This document shows positions 19,318-27,594 of a stretch of DNA of 64,000 bases, piece after piece. Under the pieces are notes generated by a model that worked only from the letters and a program-made list of their open reading frames with translations, had not been told where the DNA came from and did not search any database. This DNA comes from an uncultured Mycobacteriaceae bacterium (GTDB lineage Bacteria; Actinomycetota; Actinomycetes; Mycobacteriales; Mycobacteriaceae), in assembly GCA_902826815.1 (NCBI GenBank), contig CADEGF010000035.1, positions 1-64,000 on the forward strand. Reading direction: 5' to 3'. A program made the position numbers and the translations under genes. How positions within the stretch are numbered: position 1 is the first letter of the stretch; the number at the start of each line of letters is the position of its first letter.

Positions 19318-19956
19318 TCAGTCCCTAGGTCGTCGGGCGGCGATGTGATGCAGCAGCGGATGCCGTCCGGTCGCGGTGATCGTGAAGCCGCTTTCGGTCA
19401 CCAGACCACGCAGTGTGTGCGGGTCGTCGGGATCGGCGTTGCCGCCCAGTTTGTGAAGAAGTCGTCGCAGGATCGGACTGTCAGGCGGTCGTTCGTCGGC
19501 GATCAGCAGTCGGCCGCCGGGCCGCAGCACGCGGTACATCTCTTGTAACGCCTCTGCCCTTGCCGCAACGGGAATGTGGTGGATGGCCATGCTCGAGGCG
19601 ACCAGATCGAAGGCGCCGTCGCCGAAGGGCAGGTCCTGGGCGGTACCCGTGATGAACTCGGTGCACGCCGAAGCCCGCTGCCTGCAGAAGTCGACCATCG
19701 ATTGCGACGGATCGATCCCTGTCACCACGCCACCAGGCACTGCCGTAGCTGCGAGAAGACGCGTGAAATACCCTGTCCCACAGCCGACATCGAGAACACG
19801 GTCACCCCGTACAACGCAGCTCGCCACCACCAGCTTGTCCCATATGCCCTTTCGACGGCCGAGAAACACTGCGGTGGTGACGAATTCGTACAGGCGGGGC
19901 TGATGGATGACATCACCGTCGAGCGCATCGGAGCTGGCGTTCTGCGGGACGGCCAT
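19318..19956 (-). CDS. Class I SAM-dependent methyltransferase
   Basis: 212 aa. SAM-binding motif I VLDVGCGTGYFTRLL, acidic motif TGIDPSQ, motif DLPFGDGAFDLVASSMAIHHI and post-motif RVLRPGGRLLIAD (Methyltransf_11 type, UbiE/small-molecule class). Ends 9 nt from the alpha/beta-hydrolase gene on the opposite strand. Acceptor substrate not deducible. Confidence 0.85.
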   Translation of the reverse strand: MAVPQNASSDALDGDVIHQPRLYEFVTTAVFLGRRKGIWDKLVVASCVVRGDRVLDVGCGTGYFTRLLAATAVPGGVVTGIDPSQSMVDFCRQRASACTEFITGTAQDLPFGDGAFDLVASSMAIHHIPVAARAEALQEMYRVLRPGGRLLIADERPPDSPILRRLLHKLGGNADPDDPHTLRGLVTESGFTITATGRHPLLHHIAARRPRD

Positions 19957-19962
19957 ACCCCC

Positions 19963-20913
19963 TTATACCTGCGAATGGCTGTGGTGGTGCTGAGGACTGT
20001 GAGCGGGGTATGCGTGGATCATTGCCGTGGAGAGTTTCGGCACGGCGTGGATCAGGTCGTGTTCGGCGTCGTGGGCGATGCGGTGTGCCTCAGCGAGGGT
20101 TGAGCCCGGGTCGATGTCGAGCTCGGCGTCGGCGTGCAGGCGGTGTCCGATCCAGCGCATTCGCACGTTGTGCACCGACCTGACGTCGGTACGCGCATTC
20201 AGCGTCGATTCGGCGATGTCGACGACCGCGGGGTCGACGCCGTCCATCAGCCGGCGGAAGACGTCGCGCACGGCGGTTCGGAGAACGGCAAGGATCGCGA
20301 CGGTGATGACGACGCCGATGATCGGGTCGACGAGCGGGAAGCCGAGTGCCACGCCGCCTGCGCCGAGGACAACCGCAAGTGAGGTGAAGCCGTCGGTCCG
20401 AGCGTGCAACCCGTCCGCTACCAGCGCCGCAGAGCCGATCCGGCGGCCAATCCGGATGCGGTACAACGCAACCCATTCATTGCCGACGAAGCCGACGAGA
20501 CCGGCCAGCGCGACCCAGCCGACGTGCTCGATGAGCTGCGAGTGAATCAACCGCGACACCGCTTCGTACCCCGCGATAATCGCCGAAAGAAGAATCATGG
20601 TGACCACGAACAGGCCGGCGATATCCTCGGCGCGGCCGTACCCGTAGGTGTATCGGCGGGTCGCTGCCCGTGTGCCGATCGCGAAGGCGATCCACAGCGG
20701 CACGGCGGTGAGCGCGTCGGAGAAGTTGTGAATCGTGTCGGCGGCCAACGCGATCGACCCGGACACGACGACGATGGCGACTTGCGCGACCGCCGTCGCC
20801 GCCAGAACGAGCAGGCTGGTCTTGACCGCCCGGATACCCGCCGCACTGGACTCGAGCGCGCTGTCGAAACTGTCCGACGGGTCGTGGGAGTGCGGGGCGA
20901 TGTGGGGACTCAT
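19963..20913 (-). CDS. Cation diffusion facilitator (CDF) metal exporter
   Basis: 316 aa with six predicted transmembrane segments. Transport-site motifs DTIHNFSD (TM2) and DGLHARTDG (TM5) supply the His/Asp ligands; the C-terminal cytosolic domain follows (about 215-300) and the protein begins and ends with His-rich tracts (HHHSHS). Exports Zn, Co or Ni by proton antiport. Its ATGA overlaps the stop of the KmtR-like repressor gene, so metal specificity probably follows that sensor (Ni/Co). Confidence 0.92.
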   Translation of the reverse strand: MSPHIAPHSHDPSDSFDSALESSAAGIRAVKTSLLVLAATAVAQVAIVVVSGSIALAADTIHNFSDALTAVPLWIAFAIGTRAATRRYTYGYGRAEDIAGLFVVTMILLSAIIAGYEAVSRLIHSQLIEHVGWVALAGLVGFVGNEWVALYRIRIGRRIGSAALVADGLHARTDGFTSLAVVLGAGGVALGFPLVDPIIGVVITVAILAVLRTAVRDVFRRLMDGVDPAVVDIAESTLNARTDVRSVHNVRMRWIGHRLHADAELDIDPGSTLAEAHRIAHDAEHDLIHAVPKLSTAMIHAYPAHSPQHHHSHSQV

Positions 20914-21311
20914 CGCCGACTGGCCTTTCTCGGCGGATTGTCCGCGGCGATGTCACGTACGACTGGATCGTCACGATGATGCGATGGCACACCGGGACCG
21001 GAATGCTCGGCGTTGTAGACCGCGTCGACCACGAGTTGGCGCACGTGCTCGTTTTCCAGGCTGTAGTAGATGGTCGTGCCCGCTCGGCGGGTCCGAACCA
21101 GGGGTGCCATCCGCAGCTTCGCCAGATGCTCGGACACCGACGGCGCCGGCTTACCCACCTTCTCCGCGAGCTCGTTGACCGACGACTCTCCACTGGTCAA
21201 GGCGTAAAGGACGCGGATCCTGGTCGCGTCGGCGAGCATCCGGAACACCTCGACGATCAGGTTCGCCTGGTCTTCGGCAAGTGCGTCCGCGGATACATTA
21301 TCTGCGTTCAT
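20910..21311 (-). CDS. kmtR: ArsR/SmtB metal sensor, KmtR-like
   Basis: 133 aa. Winged-helix core with VNELAEKVGKPAPSVSEHLAKLRMA; the C-terminal region keeps NEHVRQLVVDAVYNAEHSGPG...SHHRDD, matching the His/Glu ligands (NEH, AEH, HH) used by M. tuberculosis KmtR to sense Ni(II)/Co(II). KmtR represses a CDF exporter there; here the exporter is cotranscribed. ATG 21311 has no ribosome site but sits 6 nt after TACTAT, so the mRNA is probably leaderless. An inverted repeat covers the start codon. Confidence 0.9.
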   Translation of the reverse strand: MNADNVSADALAEDQANLIVEVFRMLADATRIRVLYALTSGESSVNELAEKVGKPAPSVSEHLAKLRMAPLVRTRRAGTTIYYSLENEHVRQLVVDAVYNAEHSGPGVPSHHRDDPVVRDIAADNPPRKASRR

Positions 21312-21320
21312 ACGTAGATA
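21299..21320. promoter_or_regulatory. Candidate KmtR-like operator overlapping the start codon
   Basis: Near-perfect inverted repeat with 9-bp arms TATCTGCGT and ACGTAGATA around TCAT; one mismatch. It covers the predicted transcription and translation start of the sensor gene and part of the -10 box, where bound repressor would block its own and the exporter's transcription. Confidence 0.65.
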
Positions 21321-21323
21321 GTA
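21318..21323 (-). promoter_or_regulatory. Candidate -10 box of kmtR-like/CDF operon
   Basis: TACTAT on the minus strand, 6 nt before the ATG, implying leaderless transcription. Confidence 0.5.
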
Positions 21324-21383
21324 GAGGATGCGGTTCAGCCGGTGATTGTTTGATGCGCTACGGATCGGGAATTTGAGGGAGCA

Positions 21384-22403
21384 ATGACACTGGCATCACG
21401 CACGCTCGAACCCGCACCGCCAAGGGCGGCAGGGCCACTCTCGTCGACCGTTCTCGAACTGTTGGCGGGCCGACCCCTGCAGCGGTCCTTCGACCCCGTC
21501 TCCGTCCCGGTGAGCGATGCCGATCCGTACGGTCTCGATCTGCACCTCGCCCTATATGTCTGCTACGAAATGCATTACCGCGGGTTCGCAGGCGTCGATT
21601 CTCGGTGGGAGTGGAGTCCGACGCTCATCGCGGTGCGCAACCAACTCGAGGACGTGTTCCTCGATGCGGTGCGCCGCGACGTCGGCGACATCGGCGCCGA
21701 CGAGCACGCCTCGACTGAGATGGACGCGCTGTGTGTCGAACCGGCCGACGGCACAGGCCCGTCGTACTTCCTGCGCGACGAGGGAACCTGGGAACAGATG
21801 CGGGAGTACTTTGTGCATCGTTCGCTGTATCACCTGAAGGAGGGCGATCCGCACGCCTGGGTCATTCCTCGGCTGACGGGACAGGCCAAGGCGTCTTTCG
21901 TCGCGATCGAGTACGACGAATATGGCGGCGGGCGCGGCGATCTCGTGCATCAGCAGCTGTTCGCCGACCTGATGGGCGCCGCCGATCTGGACGCGTCGTA
22001 CCTGGGCTACCTCGATGCCGTACCTGCCGAAGCGCTCGCGGCGGTGAACCTGATGTCGCTGTTCGGACTGCATCGGGAGTTACGCGGTGCAGCGATAGGA
22101 CATTTCGCGTCGACGGAGATCACCTCCCCGCCTGGCTCACGCCGGCTGGTCGACGCTCTTCAACGGATGGGCGCACCGGCGCCGTGTGTGCGCTTCTACG
22201 CCGAGCACGTCGAGGCCGACGCTGTGCACGAACAGGTGGTGCGGGTAGACGTGGTCGGCGATCTGGTGGCGACCGAGCCGCTACTGGGTCCCGATGTGGT
22301 ATTCGGGATCAGGGCAAGAGATTTGGTCGAGGAGCAGCTGGCCGCGCACATGATGGAGCGCTGGGCGGCGGGTCGTTCGTCGCTACGCAGGCCGCTGAAC
22401 TGA
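21384..22403 (+). CDS. Haem-oxygenase-like iron-containing redox enzyme family protein
   Basis: 339 aa, helical. Metal-ligand pattern of the HO-like di-iron fold: Glu62-X-His64 (YEMHYRG) and EYDEYGGGRGDLVHQQL with later HFASTE. The family (Haem_oxygenas_2, PF14518) includes non-haem di-iron oxidases/desaturases. Start ATG 21384 has GAGGGAGC in front. Its 3' end overlaps the CDGSH gene by 21 nt tail-to-tail. In related actinobacteria this enzyme keeps company with a CDGSH protein and a methyltransferase (from memory, unverified), suggesting a shared pathway. Confidence 0.82.
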   Translation: MTLASRTLEPAPPRAAGPLSSTVLELLAGRPLQRSFDPVSVPVSDADPYGLDLHLALYVCYEMHYRGFAGVDSRWEWSPTLIAVRNQLEDVFLDAVRRDVGDIGADEHASTEMDALCVEPADGTGPSYFLRDEGTWEQMREYFVHRSLYHLKEGDPHAWVIPRLTGQAKASFVAIEYDEYGGGRGDLVHQQLFADLMGAADLDASYLGYLDAVPAEALAAVNLMSLFGLHRELRGAAIGHFASTEITSPPGSRRLVDALQRMGAPAPCVRFYAEHVEADAVHEQVVRVDVVGDLVATEPLLGPDVVFGIRARDLVEEQLAAHMMERWAAGRSSLRRPLN

Positions 22404-22604
22404 CGCGTTCTGGCTTCGCTGACGTTTGCGGTGGCTGGTATCGCACAGTGGATAGTTCTTCGATCGTCGGCACGCGCAGATCGCCACCATGAACCGGTCG
22501 GATTCGACGACGCTGCCGTCAGGCATCTCGATGCGCACCGGTCCCTGCACCATCACCGGGCCGGACGGAACCACCCGCACCACGCGGGCATCCTTTTCAC
22601 TCAT
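22383..22604 (-). CDS. CDGSH-type [2Fe-2S] iron-sulfur protein
   Basis: 73 aa from ATG 22604. The 3Cys-1His cluster motif is Cys43-X-Cys45-RRSKNYPL-Cys54-DTS-His58, matching CXCX2SX3PXCDGX2H except Thr replaces Gly. N-terminal half VRIEMPDGSVVESD forms a small beta unit. Likely an electron-transfer or redox-labile cluster protein. ATG overlaps the stop of the upstream methyltransferase. Its last 21 nt overlap the HO-like gene on the other strand. Confidence 0.88.
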   Translation of the reverse strand: MSEKDARVVRVVPSGPVMVQGPVRIEMPDGSVVESDRFMVAICACRRSKNYPLCDTSHRKRQRSQNASVQRPA

Positions 22605-23293
22605 GCTCTGTCCGCTCTGATCACGACCAGTTCCTCTTCCCGCCTGCCGGGTTCGAGCCGACCGGTGTCTTCGAGCCACTGTGCTCGTGCGGACAGCACC
22701 GGCCCGAACGGAATCCATTCCCAGGCAAGGATTTCAGCGTCGAGACCAGAGCTCGCCAGCGCGGCCAGTGTCTTGCGGGGCTCGGCGAACTCCGACTGGA
22801 CAAGCAGCATCGTGCCACCGCCGGCAAGATAGTCGCGCATCGACGCACACAGCGGATCTAGCACAAGCCGTCCGTCGAGGCCCGCGTCCCATGCCCTTGA
22901 CGGTCCGACATCCGATGGCGGGTCGAGACCGTCGACGCCCGGGTCGCGCGGAACGTAGGGCGGGTTACAGAGCACCAGGTCGTACGGGCCGAATTCGGCG
23001 GCACGCGCCCACGAACCGAGGTGAACACCCACGTCGACTCCGGCGACCGACACCTGTTGACGCGCGAAGTGCACTGCGCGCGGGCAGATGTCGAAGGCGG
23101 CCACTTCTGAGGCGCCTTGCTCGGCAGCCGCTATCGCGACGACCCCGCTGCCGGTGCACAAGTCGACGACTCGACGCTTGCGCGCCAGTCCGGTCTTCTC
23201 CATGACATCGATCAGCAGTTGGGAGTCTTCCTGCGGTGGATAGACACCGTCGGCGACGACTGGCAGTGCCCAGTCGTTGTAGGCAGTGGTCAA
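22601..23293 (-). CDS. PrmC/HemK-like SAM methyltransferase
   Basis: 230 aa from TTG 23293, chosen because GAAAGG lies 6 nt upstream. Motif I VVDLCTGSGVVAIAAA, FDICPRAV and the N-methyltransferase motif CNPPYVPRD typical of enzymes that methylate Gln or exocyclic amines. Shorter than PrmC, lacking its N-terminal helical domain, so probably a different substrate. Coupled to the CDGSH gene. Confidence 0.82.
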   Translation of the reverse strand: MTTAYNDWALPVVADGVYPPQEDSQLLIDVMEKTGLARKRRVVDLCTGSGVVAIAAAEQGASEVAAFDICPRAVHFARQQVSVAGVDVGVHLGSWARAAEFGPYDLVLCNPPYVPRDPGVDGLDPPSDVGPSRAWDAGLDGRLVLDPLCASMRDYLAGGGTMLLVQSEFAEPRKTLAALASSGLDAEILAWEWIPFGPVLSARAQWLEDTGRLEPGRREEELVVIRADRA

Positions 23294-23387
23294 CGTCGGC
23301 CTTTCGAACGCGGGCGGAGCTGTCGGGCTATCGATAAATGCCCCGAATCGGCAGCGCTAAACACAGCACTACATGTTTGCTCCGGCG

Positions 23388-23540
23388 TCAGTCGGCCGGC
23401 TCCTCGTCCGTCTCGGCGACATCAGGTGTGTCCTCCCGCGTCGCCATGCCGCCTTCACCGCCTTCGTCCTTCGGACCAGGCCGGCCACCTTTCGGCCCGT
23501 CGGCGTTCTCGTCGTCGTAGATTCCCCGTCCTTTGGGCAT
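23388..23540 (-). CDS. Small acidic, Gly-rich protein (50 aa)
   Basis: Starts MPKGRGIYDDENADG, continues with PKGGRPGPKDEGGEGG and ends in an acidic EDTPDVAETDEEPAD. AAAGGAG lies 6 nt before the ATG, an excellent ribosome site. Predicted disordered. No function recognised; gene-like by ribosome site, codon use and position directly after the LLM oxidoreductase frame region. Confidence 0.72.
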   Translation of the reverse strand: MPKGRGIYDDENADGPKGGRPGPKDEGGEGGMATREDTPDVAETDEEPAD

Positions 23541-23551
23541 TGCCAACTCCT

Positions 23552-24538
23552 TTATCGCGATGCGGCGCGCAGCTTGTCCAGCAGTGATGCCGCAGCTTCC
23601 TTGAGGAACAGGTCCTGGCTGTCATCGCCGACCTGCACCAAGGCGATATCGGTGAAACCGGCGTCCCAGTACTTGCTGACCGCGTCGACGATCGCGTCCA
23701 GATCGGGGCCGCACGGGATGGACTCGGCGACGTCGTCGGGCGTGACGAACTGCGTCGCCCCTTCGAAGCCTGCCGTCGTCGGCAGGTCGGAGTTCACCGC
23801 CCAGCCGCCCGCAAACCAACGGAATTGGTCGTGGGCGCGCGCGATCGCCGCGTCGCGGTCCGGATCCCAGCAGATCGGTATCTGACCGATCACCCTGACG
23901 TCGCCCGGCAGGCCGGTCCCCCGGCGTACCTGATGCCAGGAGTCCACGAGTTCCTTGTTCGGCTCGACGGCGATCAGGTGATCGGCCAGCGGTGCGAAGA
24001 CGTCCACCGACCGGTCTCCCGACACCGCAGCCGCGATCGGCACGGGGGTTTCCGGGATGTCCCAGATGCGGGCGGAGTCGACCTCGAAGTACTCGCCCTT
24101 CCAGTCGACGAGCTCACCCGTCCACAGCTCGCGGATGACCTGTATCGCTTCGCGGAGCATCTCGTGCCTGCGCACGACGGTCGGCCAACGCTGCCCGACG
24201 ACGTGCTCGTTGAGGTTCTCACCGCTGCCAACGCCGAGGGTGAATCGTCCGTCGGCCAGTATCTGCAGCGTGGTCGCCTTCTGGGCGACGACCGCGGGGT
24301 GATACCGGATCGTCGGGCAGGTGACATACGTCATCAGCTCGACCTGCTCGGTGGCGTGCGCGACCGCGCCGAGCACCGTCCACGCGTACGGCGCGTGACC
24401 CTGTGCAGACAGCCACGGAAAGTAGTGGTCGCTGGACACTTCGAAGTCGAATCCCGCGCGCTCAGCCGAAACAGCGTAGCGGACAAGCTCTTTGGGTCCG
24501 CTCTGCTCGGTCATCAGGGTGTAGCCAAAACGGGTCAT
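23552..24538 (-). CDS. LLM-class F420-dependent oxidoreductase
   Basis: 328 aa TIM-barrel of the luciferase-like superfamily: begins MTRFGYTLMTEQSGPKELV, with SSDHYFPWL, TYVTCPTIRYHPA, GRFTLGVGSGENLNEHVVG. The GSGENLNEH motif is typical of the F420-dependent glucose-6-phosphate dehydrogenase-like subgroup (TIGR03557 type). Substrate unknown. GTG 24541 is an adjacent alternative start. Confidence 0.88.
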   Translation of the reverse strand: MTRFGYTLMTEQSGPKELVRYAVSAERAGFDFEVSSDHYFPWLSAQGHAPYAWTVLGAVAHATEQVELMTYVTCPTIRYHPAVVAQKATTLQILADGRFTLGVGSGENLNEHVVGQRWPTVVRRHEMLREAIQVIRELWTGELVDWKGEYFEVDSARIWDIPETPVPIAAAVSGDRSVDVFAPLADHLIAVEPNKELVDSWHQVRRGTGLPGDVRVIGQIPICWDPDRDAAIARAHDQFRWFAGGWAVNSDLPTTAGFEGATQFVTPDDVAESIPCGPDLDAIVDAVSKYWDAGFTDIALVQVGDDSQDLFLKEAAASLLDKLRAASR

Positions 24539-24574
24539 CACACCTGGTTACCCGGGTGCTCGACGCCGAAACGG

Positions 24575-25039
24575 CTACAGCCGGGCTTTGACCGCCGCAG
24601 AGAGTCTCGCCCCGTCGGCCTTGCCCGCGGCGATCGCGGTCGCTGCCTTCATCACCTGGCCCATCTGCCGTATGCCGGGTGCTTCGCCGTTCTCCTCCGC
24701 GATCGCGGCGATGGCCGTGTCGACCACGTCTGCCAGCTCCGCGTCGTTCAGCGGTGTCGGCAGATACTCGTCGATGATGCGGGCCTCGGCGTGCTCATTG
24801 GCCGCCAGTTCGCCGCGGCCGTTCTGCGTGTAGATCTCCGCCGACTCGCCACGCTTCTTCGTCTCCCTGGCCAACACCTTGAGGACGTCGGCATCGGACA
24901 GTTCGCGCGATTCCTTGCCGGACACCTCTTCGGCCTGGATCGCCGACAGCAACATCCGCAGCGTCGCGGTGCGCAGCTTGTCCTGCGCCTTCATCGACGC
25001 CGTCAGGTCTGCCCGCAGCCGGTCCTTGAGTTCCGCCAT
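24575..25039 (-). CDS. GatB/YqeY domain protein (Rv3688c homologue)
   Basis: 154 aa, full-length YqeY: MAELKDRLRADLTASMKAQDKLRTATLRMLLSAI (start), DAEIL-like helices and C-terminal GQVMKAATAIAAGKADG. Related to the C-terminal tRNA-binding domain of GatB; role in tRNA amidation or quality control is inferred. 10 nt downstream of the SIMPL gene. Returns to the M. tuberculosis gene order. Confidence 0.9.
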   Translation of the reverse strand: MAELKDRLRADLTASMKAQDKLRTATLRMLLSAIQAEEVSGKESRELSDADVLKVLARETKKRGESAEIYTQNGRGELAANEHAEARIIDEYLPTPLNDAELADVVDTAIAAIAEENGEAPGIRQMGQVMKAATAIAAGKADGARLSAAVKARL

Positions 25040-25049
25040 GGGTGCAAAC

Positions 25050-25736
25050 CTACGCCGTCTGGTTGCCGTCCTCCCCGACGAACCGCGCATCGACCGCGGC
25101 CGACACCTCGATGTCCTCCGGGAGCAGTTCGACGTCAGGCGCACCTCCGCCGGGCGCAGCCGATCGCATGTAACCGGCGCGCTCACCGCTTTGCGGATGC
25201 AGGTTCGCGCCCAACATCCCGGCATCCGCGATGGCGATCGGGCGAATCCTGCCGAGCCCGAGCGCCTCTGCGTACTCCTGCGCCTTGACGACGGCATCCT
25301 CGACGGCTCGCGTACGCGCCTGCCGTTGCAGCTCCTTTTGTCGTTTCGACGTCAGCGCCCACTCGATGTGCGAGATCCGGAATCCGTCGGTGTTCGTGAC
25401 GTGGTTGCCGACCCATCGCGAAAGCGAAGCGAAGTCGCGGAACTTCACCTCGATTCCGACGCTCGCATGATGAACCGGCGGCAGCTGAATCCCGTCCTTG
25501 TTCCATGGTCGGTTCGACCACGTCCGAAGCTGTTCGGCCGACCACCACGTCACGGGGCCGTGGTCGCCGGTCTTCAGCGGGGTGACAGACGCCTTGACGG
25601 CCTCCAGGTCGCGCGCGACCCGGTCGTAGACAGGCTCCATCGCCGGTCCCTCGAAGGCGATGGTGGCGTGGACGGTCGCGCGTTCGGGCTCCTGGAACGT
25701 GCTGAACGTCCCTCGCACGGTGATCTCGGTCGGCAT
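25050..25736 (-). CDS. SIMPL-domain (DUF541) protein
   Basis: 228 aa, begins MPTEITVRGTFSTFQEPERATV and contains ARTRAVEDAVVKAQEYAEALGLGRI, the conserved C-terminal SIMPL segment. No signal peptide evident, so cytoplasmic in this form. Function of DUF541 proteins is unknown. Divergent from the proline-rich membrane protein (45 nt between starts). Confidence 0.82.
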   Translation of the reverse strand: MPTEITVRGTFSTFQEPERATVHATIAFEGPAMEPVYDRVARDLEAVKASVTPLKTGDHGPVTWWSAEQLRTWSNRPWNKDGIQLPPVHHASVGIEVKFRDFASLSRWVGNHVTNTDGFRISHIEWALTSKRQKELQRQARTRAVEDAVVKAQEYAEALGLGRIRPIAIADAGMLGANLHPQSGERAGYMRSAAPGGGAPDVELLPEDIEVSAAVDARFVGEDGNQTA

Positions 25737-25781
25737 GCCGCCACCGTAGCGTCGGCGGCAGACGCCCATAGGATGGTTCCC

Positions 25782-26939
25782 ATGAGCAACCCTGGGTACC
25801 CGCCACCCGGTTACCCGCCGCCGGGGTTTCAGTACTATCCACCGCCGGGATACCAGCCGTACCCGCCGCCCGGCTACCAGGGCTATCCACCGCGGGGCTA
25901 CTCCGGCTACCCGCCTCCCGGATATCCCCCGCCGGGCTACGGCGCGCTTCCGCCGATGCCGCCCGCAATCAAACCCGGCGTGATCCCGCTTCGGCCGCTG
26001 ACCCTGACCGACATCCTCAATGGGGCGTTCTCCTATATCCGGACCAACCCGAAGGCGACACTCGGGCTGACGACGATCGTCGTGGTCATCGCCCAGCTGA
26101 TCGGGCTCGCTCTGCAGATCGGCCCGTTGGCCGCGATGGGCGAGCTCGGTGTACTGGCCGGCGACGAGGCGTCGACGGCCGCGGCGCTGGGTTCGTCGGC
26201 TTCTGGGCTCGCCAGCGCAATCACCACACTGCTTGCCGGAATCGTGCTCAGCGGCATGCTCACCGTCATCGTCGGCCGGGCGGTGTTCGGTGCGAGCATC
26301 ACGATCGGCGAGGCGTGGCAACGGGTGCGCGGACGGTTCCTGCCATTGATCGGCTACACCCTGTTGTGGCTCCTCATCGTGGCTGTCCCGGTTTTCGTCG
26401 TCGTGTTCATCATCGCGATCGTCGCTCAGCTCAGCGGACCCGCGGCGGTCATCCTCGGCATCCCGCTTGCGCTCGGATTGATCGCGCTGCTGATCTACCT
26501 GTGGACGGTGCTGAGCTTCGCCGCCCCGCTGATCGTGCTGGAGCGTCTCGGCGTATTCGCGTCGATCAAGCGATCGATCAGGCTGGTGAAGGGCGACTTC
26601 TGGCGCGTGCTCGGAATCCGGCTCCTGGCCACCCTCGTCGCAGGTGTCGTCGCGGCGGCGGTGTCGATACCGTTCAGCTTCACCGGCCAAATCCTGTTGC
26701 TCGGTTCGGACGCCTCCACGACGACGATCCTGATCGCGCTCGCACTCGTCGCCATCGGAGGCGCGGTCGGGCAGATCATCACGGCGCCGTTCAGTGCGGG
26801 CGCAGTCGTGTTGCTCTACACCGACCGGCGGATCCGGGCCGAGGCGTTCGATCTCGTCCTGCAGACCGGAGCGGCCATCGCCGCCCCGGGCGCCGCACCC
26901 GACTCGACCGACCACCTGTGGCTCACCCGGCCGTACTGA
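25782..26939 (+). CDS. Proline-rich multi-pass membrane protein (Rv3689 homologue)
   Basis: 385 aa. Residues about 4-60 are tandem PPPGY/YPPPGY repeats, a cytosolic low-complexity tail; the remainder has about six transmembrane segments with long stretches of I/V/L/A (glycerophosphoryl-diester-phosphodiesterase-associated membrane domain style). Start at ATG 25782 with AGGATGG upstream (ATG 25773 is in frame). First gene of the Rv3689-Rv3693-like operon; stop and next start are 1 nt apart. Confidence 0.88.
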   Translation: MSNPGYPPPGYPPPGFQYYPPPGYQPYPPPGYQGYPPRGYSGYPPPGYPPPGYGALPPMPPAIKPGVIPLRPLTLTDILNGAFSYIRTNPKATLGLTTIVVVIAQLIGLALQIGPLAAMGELGVLAGDEASTAAALGSSASGLASAITTLLAGIVLSGMLTVIVGRAVFGASITIGEAWQRVRGRFLPLIGYTLLWLLIVAVPVFVVVFIIAIVAQLSGPAAVILGIPLALGLIALLIYLWTVLSFAAPLIVLERLGVFASIKRSIRLVKGDFWRVLGIRLLATLVAGVVAAAVSIPFSFTGQILLLGSDASTTTILIALALVAIGGAVGQIITAPFSAGAVVLLYTDRRIRAEAFDLVLQTGAAIAAPGAAPDSTDHLWLTRPY

Positions 26940-26940
26940 C

Positions 26941-27594
26941 GTGTCCGCACTCGACATCGACCGAGACGCCGCCCACGAGGCGGCGCAACGCGAGCTCGCC
27001 AAGCCGATCTACCCCAAATCCTCACTGACCGAACGGTTCCTGGAGTGGCTGCAGGACCTGCTCTATCGGATCGCCCAGGAGGGTTCGCAGCTGCCTGGCG
27101 GCTGGTTCACCATTTCGGTGCTGCTCATCATCCTCGCTGTGGCGATCGTCGTGGCCGTGCGGATCGCACGGCGAACCATGCGCACCAACCGCGGCGGCGA
27201 GCGCGCACTGTTCGATTCGCACGAGCTGACGGCGGCTCAGCACCGCGCCACCGCTGAGCGGTATGCGGCACAGGGTGATTGGTCGACGGCGATCCGCCAC
27301 CGCGTGAGGGCGATCGCGCGTCAGCTCGAGGAGGACGGGGTGCTCGACGCGGTGCCCGGCCGGACGGCGACCGAGCTCGCGAAGGACGCCGGAGCCGCGG
27401 TAGGAGGCCTGGCAGGCGAATTATCGCAAGCTGCAAATGCTTTCAACGACGTCACCTACGGCGAGCGTCCCGGCACCGAGGCGGAGTACCGCATGATCGC
27501 CGACCTCGACGGCCATCTCCGGTCCCGCGGTCCGGCCAATGCTGTCGTTCCCGGGGCTCCCGCGCCCGCGGACAACTGGACAGCGGTGCGATGA
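26941..27594 (+). CDS. DUF4129 membrane protein (Rv3690 homologue)
   Basis: 217 aa from GTG 26941. One transmembrane segment (about 58-77) and a C-terminal DUF4129 domain (ERYAAQGDWSTAIRHRVRAIARQLEEDG...GRTATELA). Such proteins accompany MoxR/DUF58 systems. Function unknown. Overlaps the next gene by 4 nt. Confidence 0.86.
   Translation: MSALDIDRDAAHEAAQRELAKPIYPKSSLTERFLEWLQDLLYRIAQEGSQLPGGWFTISVLLIILAVAIVVAVRIARRTMRTNRGGERALFDSHELTAAQHRATAERYAAQGDWSTAIRHRVRAIARQLEEDGVLDAVPGRTATELAKDAGAAVGGLAGELSQAANAFNDVTYGERPGTEAEYRMIADLDGHLRSRGPANAVVPGAPAPADNWTAVR

Noticed and set aside
25790-25950. Tandem CCGCCGGG-type repeats as a CRISPR or satellite
   Set aside because: They encode the PPPGY repeat of a membrane protein in frame; no spacers.
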